Part shown: piece by piece, positions 37,082 to 45,158 of the stretch
How the letters are laid out: each line of letters opens with the position of its first letter
How positions within the stretch are numbered: the first letter of the stretch is position 1
Assembly: GCF_018614525.1 (NCBI RefSeq)
Contig: NZ_JAGGOL010000065.1
Span: forward strand, 1 to 45,461
Source of the DNA: Streptomyces sp. ISL-11
GTDB lineage: Bacteria > Actinomycetota > Actinomycetes > Streptomycetales > Streptomycetaceae
Reading direction: 5' to 3'
Length of the DNA stretch: 45,461 nt
Made by a program: the position numbers and the translations under genes
The notes under the pieces: generated by a model
The model's input: the letters and a program-made list of their open reading frames with translations, nothing else
Told to the model about the DNA's origin: nothing
Databases searched by the model: none

Positions 37082-38098
37082 ATGTATCCGTGCGGTCGGT
37101 GCCGCGCTGCCGCGGTGGGCCCGGACGGGCGCTGCGGTGCGTGCGGTACGTACCAGCAGCAGCTTGGCCAGCAGGCCGGCCAGCAGCCGTACGCGCCGTC
37201 CCAGCAGCCGTACCCGCAGCAGCCGTCCCAGCAGCCGCCGTACCCGCAGCCGTTCCCGCAGCAGGGAATGGCCGCCGGCATGCCCGTCGGCGGGGCCGAC
37301 CTGCGGCGCGGGCTGCGGATCGCGCTGATGGTGGCGCTGTCGGTCTGCGCGGCCGTGCTGCTGCTCCTCTTCTGGGCCCGCACGCAGCAGCGCCTCGCCC
37401 TGGAGGCCCTCCTCGACGACGGGGTCACCGCGACCACGCAGGACGACGCCGAGGCCGCGGACGGGTTCGTCGCGTTCTCGACGGTGCTCTACTTCCTGAC
37501 GCTGGCCGCCAGTGCCACGCTGTGGGCCATCTGGATGCGCCGCGCCCGGCAGAACGCGGAGCTCTTCGCGCCCGGCACGCACCGCTTCGGTGCCGGCTGG
37601 GCGGCGGGCGCCTGGTTCACGCCGGTCGTCAACTTCTGGTTCCCCAAGCAGATCGTCAACGACATCTACCGGGCGAGCGCCCCGGCGGGTGCGCAGAGCG
37701 CGCCCAAGGGCCTGCTCAACAGCTGGTGGACCCTGTGGATCGGCTCCGCCGCCCTCAACCTGGTGGGCAGCGTCATGGCCGCCGGCGCGAGCGCGAAGAT
37801 CCAGACCCGGGGCTACGACGGCAGCAGCTGGCGCGAGGACGTCGGCGCGCTGAAGACGGCCGCGAGCGTCACCGGCTTCGCCACGCTGCTGACCGCCGTC
37901 GCGGGTGTCCTCGCCGTCCTCGTCGTACGCCAGCTCGGCAGCCTCCAGGAGCAGCGCGCCCTCGCGGGCCCGCAGTCCGTGCCCCCGGGCGGTGTGCCGT
38001 ACGCCGCCACCGGGTATCCGCCCGTACAACCCGGTCCGGGTGCGGGCTGGAACGGTCCGCCGCAGAATCGTTACGGCAGCGGCCCGGCGGGCTACTGA
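37082..38098 (+). CDS. DUF4328 membrane protein with N-terminal zinc-ribbon-like motif
   Basis: This 338-residue protein opens with CGRCRAAAVGPDGRCGACG, a CxxC-x10-CxxC pattern that could bind zinc. A Gln/Pro/Tyr-rich linker follows (SQQPYPQQPSQQPPYPQP). The rest is polytopic membrane sequence with LRIALMVALSVCAAVLLLLFW, AFSTVLYFLTLAASATLWAIW, WTLWIGSAALNLVGSVMAAG and FATLLTAVAGVLAVLVV, the layout of DUF4328. FTPVVNFWFPKQIVNDIYRAS is the family block. A tail of Pro and Gly follows. The function is unknown. ATG 37082 was chosen because the CxxC motif begins there. It precedes the sigma factor by 34 bases and may be co-transcribed with it. Confidence 0.85.
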   Translation: MYPCGRCRAAAVGPDGRCGACGTYQQQLGQQAGQQPYAPSQQPYPQQPSQQPPYPQPFPQQGMAAGMPVGGADLRRGLRIALMVALSVCAAVLLLLFWARTQQRLALEALLDDGVTATTQDDAEAADGFVAFSTVLYFLTLAASATLWAIWMRRARQNAELFAPGTHRFGAGWAAGAWFTPVVNFWFPKQIVNDIYRASAPAGAQSAPKGLLNSWWTLWIGSAALNLVGSVMAAGASAKIQTRGYDGSSWREDVGALKTAASVTGFATLLTAVAGVLAVLVVRQLGSLQEQRALAGPQSVPPGGVPYAATGYPPVQPGPGAGWNGPPQNRYGSGPAGY

Positions 38099-38132
38099 GC
38101 CGCGGGTTCTCGGAGTGGGGCAGGATGAGGGC

Positions 38133-38837
38133 GTGCAGGGGGACGACGCTGAGCTGACGGCCGCGGTGTGCGCGGCGCAGAGCGGGGACGAGACGGCATT
38201 CCGTACCGTCTACCGCGCTGTGCACCCCCGCCTGCTCGGTTACGTCCGGTCGCTGGTCGGCGACGCGGACGCGGAGGACGTGGCGTCCGAGGCGTGGCTG
38301 CAGATCGCCCGCGATCTGGAGCGGTTCACCGGTGACGCGGACCGTTTTCGCGGCTGGGCGGCCCGGATCGCCCGCAACCGCGCGCTCGACCACGTACGCA
38401 TGCGGGGCCGGCGCCCGGCCATCGGCGGGGACGAGAGCGAACTCGCGGGCCGGGCCGCCGACGCGGACACCGCCGGCGAGGCCCTGGAGTCCCTGGGCAC
38501 CGACCACACGCTCGCGCTCATAGCCCAGCTCCCGCAGGACCAGGCCGAGGCCGTCGTCCTGCGGGTGGTCGTGGGTCTCGACGCGAAGAGCGCCGCCGGG
38601 GTGCTGGGCAAGCGGCCGGGCGCGGTCCGTACCGCCGCCCACCGCGGCCTGCGACGGCTCGCCGAGCTGGTGACGGCCCCCGAGGCCGTCCCGGCGCAGC
38701 GGCGGCCGGCCTCGTCACGGACGTCACCGACGTCCCCCACGTCACCCACATCACCAAAGCCACCGGCGTCGCGCAGCGGAGTGAATGCTTCTGCGGGTGT
38801 GACGCAATTGCGTGCGCGGACGCAGAAGGACATGTGA
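38133..38837 (+). CDS. ECF-like RNA polymerase sigma factor
   Basis: This 234-residue sigma-70 family protein has region 2 at about 20-93 (TAFRTVYRAVHPRLLGYVRSLVGDADAEDV, EAWLQIARDLERF, FRGWAARIARNRALDHVR) and region 4 at about 125-180 (LALIAQLPQDQAEAVVLRVVVGLDAKSAAGVLGKRPGAVRTAAHRGLRRLAEL shown in part). The last 45 residues are low-complexity with SPTSPTSPTSP. GTG 38133 is chosen from the reading frame and the conserved start of region 2. The stop TGA overlaps the next ATG (TGATG), so it is coupled with the membrane protein, the usual place for an anti-sigma factor. Confidence 0.9.
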   Translation: MQGDDAELTAAVCAAQSGDETAFRTVYRAVHPRLLGYVRSLVGDADAEDVASEAWLQIARDLERFTGDADRFRGWAARIARNRALDHVRMRGRRPAIGGDESELAGRAADADTAGEALESLGTDHTLALIAQLPQDQAEAVVLRVVVGLDAKSAAGVLGKRPGAVRTAAHRGLRRLAELVTAPEAVPAQRRPASSRTSPTSPTSPTSPKPPASRSGVNASAGVTQLRARTQKDM

Positions 38838-40516
38838 TGGCGGACGACCACCGGTACGACCGGTTGGAAGACTGGCTGGACGACGACGCCGCGGAGCGGC
38901 TGCTGAGCGCTCCGGCCACCGAGTCGGCTCCGCCGGAGGCCGAGCGGCTGATGACGGCTCTCCGCTCACTGGCCCCGCGGCCCGCCACGACGGACGAGCC
39001 GCTGCCGGGCGAGGACGCGGCGGTGGCGGCGTTCCTTGCGATGCGCGACGCTCGGGCCGCGGGTCCGGCGGAGGCCGGAGCGGCGACGACCGCGGACTTC
39101 GGCCGGACGGTGTCGGAGGTGTACGGGCCGGCGGGCGCGCAGGGCTCCGTGGGGTCCGCTGCTGCCGCGCGGGAGCACCTCGCGGCGGCGTCCGAGTCGG
39201 CTGCGGGTCACGGGCCGACCGGCGCTGCGGCCGGGCTTCGCAGCGACGGTGCGTCCCCGGCCGTCGAGAGACCGGCCGGACCTGCCGCCGCTACGAACAG
39301 GCACCTGGGTGCCGTCGCGGCGGCGTCCACGACTGCCGCGCTCCAGGAACCGGCCGCACCGGTTGCCGCCGCGAACGGGTATGCGAGTGGCGCTGCCGCG
39401 ATGTCTGCCGGTGCGCGGGGACCGGCCGGGGCGGCTGCCGTCCCGGCCCATGACCTCCGTAACGCCGTTGCCGCCGCGTCCGGGCTCGCCGATGCGCAGG
39501 GACCGGCCGTTGCCGTGACCCGTGAGCACCTTGACGGCGCTGCCGCGCCCGGAGCCCTCGGCGCACAGGAGACGACCGGCCCGGCCGCCGCCACCAACGC
39601 GCACCTGGGTGCCGCTGCGTCCATGGCCGCTGCCGGCCCGGAAGCGGGCGCGTCCGCCGTCGCCCTGGACAAGAATCCCGCCGCTGCCACGTGGGCCGCA
39701 CCCGGCGACACCGCGCCACGGGCTACGCGCGTTGACGAAGCGTCACATCCCACAGTCCGGGCCACCGCCGCGGCGACGCGGCAAGGGCTGCTGCGACGGT
39801 GGCGGCCCGTCAAGGCCGCCATCGCTATGGGCATCGCCGGCTGCGCCCTGGGCGGCGTCGCCGTGGCCGCCGGAACAGGCGTGCTGCCCGCGCCGTTCGG
39901 GTCGAGCGGTGAGCCCGAGAGCGCACCGAGCGTCTCCGCGCTGGAGACCGGCGGACCCGGGACCGCACCCGCCACCCCCGGCGGGCCCACCCCCGTGCCG
40001 TCGCGCGGCAAGGACGGCGGCCCTCGGGAGAGCGGCCGCCCGACGGCGCCCGGTTCCACCGCGCCCGGCGCCGGTGCCACCGGCGACCGGGACCGGCGCG
40101 ACAGACCCGGCGACGACACCTCCGCGCGCCCCGACGGGCGACAGGACCGCGACGCCACCAAGGACCCCACGGACAAGGACATGGACAAGGACGTCGGCAA
40201 GGCGACCGGCACCTGGGCCGTGCGCGTGTGCCAGGACGTCCTGGCCGCCCAGCAGCGCCGGGGCAAGGGCGCCGACGAGGACGACATGCGTCTGCTGGAG
40301 CGCACCGCCGGCATCGGCGCCGACGCGCTCGGCGCGTACTGCGAGAAGCTCGTGAAGGACGCCGATGCGAGCACCGGCGGCATCCGGAAGCCCGGCGGAA
40401 CCACCGGCGGCAGCGACACCCGCCGCCGTTCCCTCCTCGCACCGCCCGCCGCGAGCGTCCCTCAGACGACGCCCGAGACCCCCGCTGTGACGTTTTCCGC
40501 GACGGTGGCGCTGTAA
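38837..40516 (+). CDS. Membrane protein with 25-residue alanine-rich repeats, candidate anti-sigma or sigma-linked regulator
   Basis: This 559-residue protein opens with about 75 acidic residues (RYDRLEDWLDDDAAERLLSA, LMTALRSLAPRP), which could contact the sigma factor. Residues about 95-300 are alanine-rich repeats of roughly 25 residues, including GPAAATNRHLGA and GPAAATNAHLGA exactly 100 residues apart. One membrane helix lies at about 326-352 (VKAAIAMGIAGCALGGVAVA). A Pro/Gly/Asp-rich linker follows, then a C-terminal domain with WAVRVCQDVLAAQQ and YCEKLV. No HxxxCxxC zinc anti-sigma motif is present. Its start overlaps the sigma stop by one base, so a partnership is likely but its nature is inferred. 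Confidence 0.8.
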   Translation: MADDHRYDRLEDWLDDDAAERLLSAPATESAPPEAERLMTALRSLAPRPATTDEPLPGEDAAVAAFLAMRDARAAGPAEAGAATTADFGRTVSEVYGPAGAQGSVGSAAAAREHLAAASESAAGHGPTGAAAGLRSDGASPAVERPAGPAAATNRHLGAVAAASTTAALQEPAAPVAAANGYASGAAAMSAGARGPAGAAAVPAHDLRNAVAAASGLADAQGPAVAVTREHLDGAAAPGALGAQETTGPAAATNAHLGAAASMAAAGPEAGASAVALDKNPAAATWAAPGDTAPRATRVDEASHPTVRATAAATRQGLLRRWRPVKAAIAMGIAGCALGGVAVAAGTGVLPAPFGSSGEPESAPSVSALETGGPGTAPATPGGPTPVPSRGKDGGPRESGRPTAPGSTAPGAGATGDRDRRDRPGDDTSARPDGRQDRDATKDPTDKDMDKDVGKATGTWAVRVCQDVLAAQQRRGKGADEDDMRLLERTAGIGADALGAYCEKLVKDADASTGGIRKPGGTTGGSDTRRRSLLAPPAASVPQTTPETPAVTFSATVAL

Positions 40517-40647
40517 GAAGTGAGCCGACTGGTCATCGGCCGCGCACGAGCCGGAGTTCCCCCCATACCGTCGGCTCGGCGCATCGGCGCGGGCGGGGCT
40601 CTTCCCCCGGCCCTGCCCGCGCCCCCCTCCCTTCCCCGGTAGGCCGT

Positions 40648-40957
40648 GTCCGGCGGATCATGTGAGCGAGTGTCGCGGGTGTGTCGTGGCGCACCTCCGC
40701 TGCGCGGTGGTGTCCTCAAGCTCCCCCAGCTACCGCTGGGGTGCCCTCAACGGGCTGAAGGGGGCTGAGCCCAGCCACAATCAAGCCCGTCCGGCGATTG
40801 AGGACGCGCCCGCAGGGCGCTCGCCGCCGCAGGCGGCAAAGACGGCCCGCGGCCGAAAACCCGCGCCAGCCGCCGCAGGCGGCAAAGACGGCCCGCGGCC
40901 GAAGACCCGCGCTCGCCGCCGCAGGCGGCAAGGACGGCGGCCGGTGGCCGAAGACCC
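40648..40957. repeat. Compound palindromic repeat with three 46-bp tandem copies (copy at 40.8 kb)
   Basis: From left: GTCCGGCGGATCATGTGAGC, CGCACCTCCGCTGCGCGG and the GTCCTCAAGC...GATTGAGGAC palindrome. A GC-rich module containing CCGCCGCAGGCGGC and CGCGGCCGAAGACC is then repeated three times at a 46-bp period (CCGCCGCAGG at 40824, 40870, 40916). It is the reverse-orientation relative of the element at 28231-28441, but with the outer module tripled. The 560-bp gap between genes (40517-41076) holds this element and no gene I can support. The last 120 bp carry the mutase ribosome site. Confidence 0.8.
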
Positions 40958-41076
40958 ACCGGACACCGCCTGGCCCCCGGGCCCCCGCCGTGTCGCGGCT
41001 GCGCCGCACCCGCCCGTCGGCGCATCCTGTCAGCAGGGCCCCAGTGGGGGAGAGCGGCAGCGGGAGGCGGGAACCC

Positions 41077-42675
41077 ATGGCGCACGAACCGGACCACACC
41101 CGGTCCACCGAGTCCGGAACACCCATCCAGCCGGTCTACGGCCCGCAGGACCTCGCCGGCCGGGACCCCGCCGAGCGGCTGGGCGAGCCGGGCGCGTACC
41201 CCTTCACCCGCGGCGTCTACCCGACGATGTACACCGGCCGCCCCTGGACCATGCGCCAGTACGCCGGCTTCGGCACCGCCGCCGAGTCCAACGCCCGCTA
41301 CCAGCGGCTGATCGCCCACGGCACGCACGGCCTGTCCGTCGCCTTCGATCTGCCCACGCAGATGGGCCACGACTCGGACACCCCGCTCGCGAGCGGCGAG
41401 GTCGGCAAGGTCGGCGTCGCGATCGACTCCGTCGAGGACATGCGCGTGCTGTTCGGCGGCATCCCCCTCGACGAGGTCTCCACGTCGATGACCATCAACG
41501 CCCCCGCCGCGCTCCTGCTGCTGATGTACGAGCTCGTCGGCGAGGAACAGGGCGTACCGGCCGCCCGCCTGACCGGCACCGTGCAGAACGACGTCCTCAA
41601 GGAGTACATCGCCCGCGGCACGTACATCTTCCCGCCCAAGCCGTCGCTGCGCCTGACCGCGGACATCTTCCGCTACTGCCGCACCACGATGCCGAAGTGG
41701 AACACGATCTCGATCTCCGGCTACCACATGGCCGAGGCCGGGGCCACGCCCGCGCAGGAGATCGCCTTCACCCTCGCCAACGGCATCGAGTACGTCCGTA
41801 CTGCCGTCGCCGCCGGCATGGAGGTCGACGACTTCGCGCCGCGCCTGTCCTTCTTCTTCGTCTCGCGCACGACGATCCTGGAGGAGGTCGCGAAGTTCCG
41901 CGCGGCCCGGCGGATCTGGGCGAGGGTGATGCGCGAGGAGTTCGGCGCCCGCGACCCCAAGTCGCTGATGCTGCGCTTCCACACCCAGACGGCGGGCGTC
42001 CAGCTCACCGCCCAGCAGCCGGAGGTCAACCTCGTACGCGTCGCCGTCCAGGGCCTCGCGGCCGTCCTCGGCGGCACCCAGTCCCTGCACACCAACTCCT
42101 TCGACGAGGCCATCGCCCTGCCCACCGACAAGGCGGCCCGGCTGGCGCTGCGGACGCAACAGGTGCTGGCGTACGAGACGGACGTGACGGCGACGGTCGA
42201 CCCGTTCGCCGGCTCGTACGCCGTCGAGTCGCTGACGGACGCGGTCGAGGAGGCCGCCCTCGGCCTCATGCGCGCCGTCGAGGACCGGGGCGGTGCCGTG
42301 GCCGCCATCGAGGACGGCTTCCAGAAGGGCGAGATCGAACGCAGCGCGTACCGCATCGCCCAGGAGACCGACAGCGGCGAACGGGTCGTCGTCGGCGTCA
42401 ACCGCTTCCAGCTGGACGAGGAGGAGCCGTACGAACCGCTGCGCGTCGACCCGGCGATCGAGGCCCAGCAGGTCGCCCGCCTGGAGCGGCTTCGCGCCGA
42501 GCGCGACCGCCGGGCGGTGGAGGCGTCGCTGACGGAGCTGCGGAAGGCGGCGGCCGGCACGGACAACGTCCTCGCGCCGATGAAGGAGGCGCTGCGCGCG
42601 CGGGCGACGGTCGGCGAGGTGTGCGACGCGCTGCGGGAGGTGTGGGGCACGTACGTCCCGGCCGACGCCTTCTGA
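41077..42675 (+). CDS. Acyl-CoA (methylmalonyl-CoA) mutase large subunit without cobalamin domain
   Basis: This 532-residue protein is the catalytic barrel of a B12-dependent acyl-CoA mutase. [64 protein letters not shown] and [17 protein letters not shown] are family blocks; tyrosine and histidine in the active site are present. The roughly 130-residue cobalamin-binding domain with DxHxxG is missing, so a separate small subunit must supply it. None is encoded beside it here. The substrate could be methylmalonyl-, isobutyryl- or ethylmalonyl-type CoA. ATG 41077 has GGGAGGCGG upstream. Confidence 0.9.
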   Translation: MAHEPDHTRSTESGTPIQPVYGPQDLAGRDPAERLGEPGAYPFTRGVYPTMYTGRPWTMRQYAGFGTAAESNARYQRLIAHGTHGLSVAFDLPTQMGHDSDTPLASGEVGKVGVAIDSVEDMRVLFGGIPLDEVSTSMTINAPAALLLLMYELVGEEQGVPAARLTGTVQNDVLKEYIARGTYIFPPKPSLRLTADIFRYCRTTMPKWNTISISGYHMAEAGATPAQEIAFTLANGIEYVRTAVAAGMEVDDFAPRLSFFFVSRTTILEEVAKFRAARRIWARVMREEFGARDPKSLMLRFHTQTAGVQLTAQQPEVNLVRVAVQGLAAVLGGTQSLHTNSFDEAIALPTDKAARLALRTQQVLAYETDVTATVDPFAGSYAVESLTDAVEEAALGLMRAVEDRGGAVAAIEDGFQKGEIERSAYRIAQETDSGERVVVGVNRFQLDEEEPYEPLRVDPAIEAQQVARLERLRAERDRRAVEASLTELRKAAAGTDNVLAPMKEALRARATVGEVCDALREVWGTYVPADAF

Positions 42676-42711
42676 GCGCCCCGCCCACCGGAGGTGAGCG
42701 ACACTGGTGTG

Positions 42712-42924
42712 ATGTCGTCTCCCCGCCGCACGTGCCCCGTCTGCTCCCGCGAGATCGCTGTCGTCGGTGGCCGCTATGCCCGTCACGACCCACCGGGCCG
42801 CCGCGTGTCGTTCGAGCTCATCTCCTGCCCCGGGTCGCGCCGCTCGGCACCGCTGCTGGCGACGGAACCGAGGCTCTTCGACCCGGAGGAACCGCCGATG
42901 GAGGGCCAGCAGCAGCTGTTCTGA
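42712..42924 (+). CDS. Small zinc-ribbon-like protein
   Basis: This 70-residue protein starts MSSPRRTCPVCSREIAVVGG and has CPVC near residue 8, a histidine in RYARHDPPG and a further cysteine in ISCPGS. The spacing allows a CCHC zinc site but no known family was recognised. The C-terminal 25 residues are acidic and disordered. Starts at 42694 and 42709 are alternatives. It follows the mutase gene by 36 bases and may share its transcript. Confidence 0.65.
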   Translation: MSSPRRTCPVCSREIAVVGGRYARHDPPGRRVSFELISCPGSRRSAPLLATEPRLFDPEEPPMEGQQQLF

Positions 42925-43044
42925 CCTTGTGAGGGTGGCGGGGAAAGGGGAGTTTTTCCCACCGACCAGGGGGCCTGGGCCACCCGATAATGACAGAGGG
43001 CGGGCGAAGAACCGGCCGGCCGGTCGGACGGGGTGGGGACAGCA

Positions 43045-44328
43045 GTGCGGATGGATGGATTCTCGGTCGGCCGCTTCACGGCGAAGGGCCTTCGCGGCCT
43101 CCGGCGGTCGCTGACCCTGTGGTGGCTCTCGCAGGTCGCCTTCCTCGTCTCCCTGCTGGTGTCCCTGATGCTCGCCCTGCTCGGTACGGGCCTGGGGCTG
43201 CTGATGCTGCCGCTCACGGTCGCGGCCGTCCGCCGCCTGGCGAACCGGCAGCGCGCACTGGCGGCCGACTGGACCGGCGAGCCGATCCCCGATCCGTACG
43301 CGCCGCCGCCCGTCCCCGGTTGGTCGGCCCGCTGCCAGTGGATCGTCCGGGACGGCCAGACCTGGCGGGACTGGCTGTGGCTGGTGACCGAGCCGGTGGT
43401 GGGCGGGACGCTCGCCTTCCTGCCGATCGGCCTGGTGCTGGCCGGGTCCTGGGGGATCTACCTCGGCTTCCGGGGCGTGGAGCTCGCGGAGCGATGGGGC
43501 GGCATCTGGTTCGAGTTCTTCCCCGTCCAGGGCGCGACGACCGCCGCGCTGTCGGCCGTCGTCGGCCTGCTCCACCTGGCCCTCGCCCTGTGGGCCGCGC
43601 CGTACACGGTCCGCGCCCACGCCGCGTACACCCACCGGCTGCTGGCCCCCAGCCAGGCGGCGCGGATGGCGCAGCGCATCGAGCACCTGTCGGCGACGCG
43701 TTCGGACGTGGTCGGCACGCAGATGGCGGAGATCCGCCGCATCGAACGCGACCTCCACGACGGGGCGCAAGCCCGGCTGGTGGCGATGGGCATGACCCTG
43801 GACGCGGCGGAACACCTCCTGGACTCCGACCCCGCGGCCGTCCGGCGGCTGCTGACGGAGGCCCGCGCCGCCTCCTCCAAGGCCCTGGAGGAACTCCGCG
43901 ACCTCGTCCGCGGCATCCACCCGCCCATCCTGGCCGACCGCGGCCTCGCCGACGCGATCCGCGCGCTCGCCCTGGTCAGCCCCCTGACGACCGAGGTCAC
44001 GATCGACCTGCCGGGCCGCGCGGAACCACCGGTGGAGTCGGCCCTGTACTTCGCGGTGTCCGAGGTCCTCACCAACGCGGCCAAGCACTCCGGGGCCGAC
44101 CGGGCCTGGCTGGACGTCCGTTACGATCACGCCATGCTGTGCGTCACCGTCACGGACGACGGCCGCGGCGGCGCGGACATCACCCGCGGTACGGGGCTGC
44201 GCGGCATCGAACGCCGCCTCGCCGCCTTCGACGGCGTCCTGGCCGTGAACAGCCCCCTCAACGGCCCGACCATGGTGACGATGGAGCTCCCGTGCGTGTT
44301 GTCCTCGCCGAAGACCACTTCCTTCTGA
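43045..44328 (+). CDS. Sensor histidine kinase (NarL-type partner)
   Basis: This 427-residue HisKA_3 kinase has about four to five membrane segments in the first 190 residues and little extracytoplasmic sequence, so it may sense the membrane or a small ligand. The H box RRIERDLHDGAQ has the phosphorylated His238. The N box VLTNAAKHSG and the G1/G2 region TDDGRGGADITRGTGLRGIERRL follow. GTG 43045 has GGGG six bases upstream; GTG 43033 and ATG 43051 are alternatives. The 3' end overlaps the response regulator by 37 bases, so the two are translated together. Confidence 0.9.
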   Translation: MRMDGFSVGRFTAKGLRGLRRSLTLWWLSQVAFLVSLLVSLMLALLGTGLGLLMLPLTVAAVRRLANRQRALAADWTGEPIPDPYAPPPVPGWSARCQWIVRDGQTWRDWLWLVTEPVVGGTLAFLPIGLVLAGSWGIYLGFRGVELAERWGGIWFEFFPVQGATTAALSAVVGLLHLALALWAAPYTVRAHAAYTHRLLAPSQAARMAQRIEHLSATRSDVVGTQMAEIRRIERDLHDGAQARLVAMGMTLDAAEHLLDSDPAAVRRLLTEARAASSKALEELRDLVRGIHPPILADRGLADAIRALALVSPLTTEVTIDLPGRAEPPVESALYFAVSEVLTNAAKHSGADRAWLDVRYDHAMLCVTVTDDGRGGADITRGTGLRGIERRLAAFDGVLAVNSPLNGPTMVTMELPCVLSSPKTTSF

Positions 44329-44936
44329 GGGACGGCCTGATACGCCTCCTGGAGGCGTTCGGCCACGAGGTCCTCGCCGCCGTGGACAACGGCCCGGACC
44401 TCCTGACGTCCCTCACCACGACCCGCCCGGACCTCGCGATCGTCGACGTCCGCCTGCCGCCGGATTTCGCCGACGACGGCCTGCGGGCCGCGCTTGCGGC
44501 CCGCCGCGAGGTTCCGTCCTTGCCCGTGCTGCTCCTCTCCCAGTACGTGGAGCCGCTCTACGCGCACGAGTTGCTGGCCGACGGGGCGGGCGCGGTCGGC
44601 TACGTCCTCAAGGACCGCGTCTCCAACGGCGCGGAGTTCATGAGCACGCTGCGGTGCGTGGCGGACGGCGGCACGGTCATGGACCCGGAGGTCGTCACCA
44701 AACTCCTCCAGCGCAAGGGCCGCGACGAGGGCGTCGGCAGCCTGACCCCGCGCGAGCGGGAGGTCCTGGAATGCCTGGCCCAGGGCCGCTCGAACGCGGG
44801 GATCGCGGAGGCGCTGGTGATCTCGGAGAAGGCGGTGGCCAAGCACATCGGCAACATCTTCCCGAAGCTGAGCCTGCATCCTTCGGATACGGACAACCGG
44901 CGGGTGCTGGCGGTGTTGGCGTACTTGGAGCGGTGA
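44292..44936 (+). CDS. NarL/LuxR-family response regulator
   Basis: This 214-residue regulator has the receiver start VRVVLAEDHFLLRDGL with acidic residues at 7-8 and the phosphoacceptor Asp52 in LAIVDVRLPP, plus Lys in YVLKDRV. A LuxR-type helix-turn-helix (LTPREREVLECLAQGRSNAGIAEALVISEKAVAKHI, shown in part) is at about 147-210. GTG 44292 has GGAG five bases before. It is coupled to the kinase. Targets are unknown. Confidence 0.93.
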   Translation: MRVVLAEDHFLLRDGLIRLLEAFGHEVLAAVDNGPDLLTSLTTTRPDLAIVDVRLPPDFADDGLRAALAARREVPSLPVLLLSQYVEPLYAHELLADGAGAVGYVLKDRVSNGAEFMSTLRCVADGGTVMDPEVVTKLLQRKGRDEGVGSLTPREREVLECLAQGRSNAGIAEALVISEKAVAKHIGNIFPKLSLHPSDTDNRRVLAVLAYLER

Positions 44937-44938
44937 CG

Positions 44939-45145
44939 TCAGCCGTTACCGGGGCGGTCGAGGGTGCCTGCTTGGAGCGTGCGTATGAGGCCGGCGAGGC
45001 GGTGGGGGGTGAGGGGGAGGGTGGTGTGGGGGGTTTCGCTCTCGCGGAGATGGGTGGCGGAGGGGAAGCCGCCGATTTCTATGCAGTTCTCGGGCTCACC
45101 ACCGCTGGAGTACGAGGACTTCTGCCATGTGATGGGGGTGGACAC
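44939..45145 (-). CDS. DUF397 domain protein
   Basis: This 68-residue protein has the DUF397 sequence TWQKSSYSSGGEPENCIEIG. In streptomycetes DUF397 proteins lie next to an XRE-type regulator and often act with it (WhiJ-like pairs). GTG 45145 is chosen because a GAAAGG ribosome site lies eight bases ahead and overlaps the upstream stop. A TTG at 45175 would overlap the regulator gene. It is convergent with the response regulator. Confidence 0.85.
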   Translation of the reverse strand: MSTPITWQKSSYSSGGEPENCIEIGGFPSATHLRESETPHTTLPLTPHRLAGLIRTLQAGTLDRPGNG

Positions 45146-45158
45146 GGTTCGCGGCCTT

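Noticed and set aside
40822..40957. CRISPR array
   Set aside because: The three 46-bp units are adjacent repeats with no unique spacers and no cas genes in the window.
40747..44130. An 1127-residue minus-strand frame
   Set aside because: It covers repeats, the mutase and the histidine kinase in antisense and shows no protein motif. The plus-strand genes have clear active-site motifs.
43057..45000. A transfer or attachment site near the kinase
   Set aside because: No tRNA gene or flanking direct repeat was found anywhere in the window.
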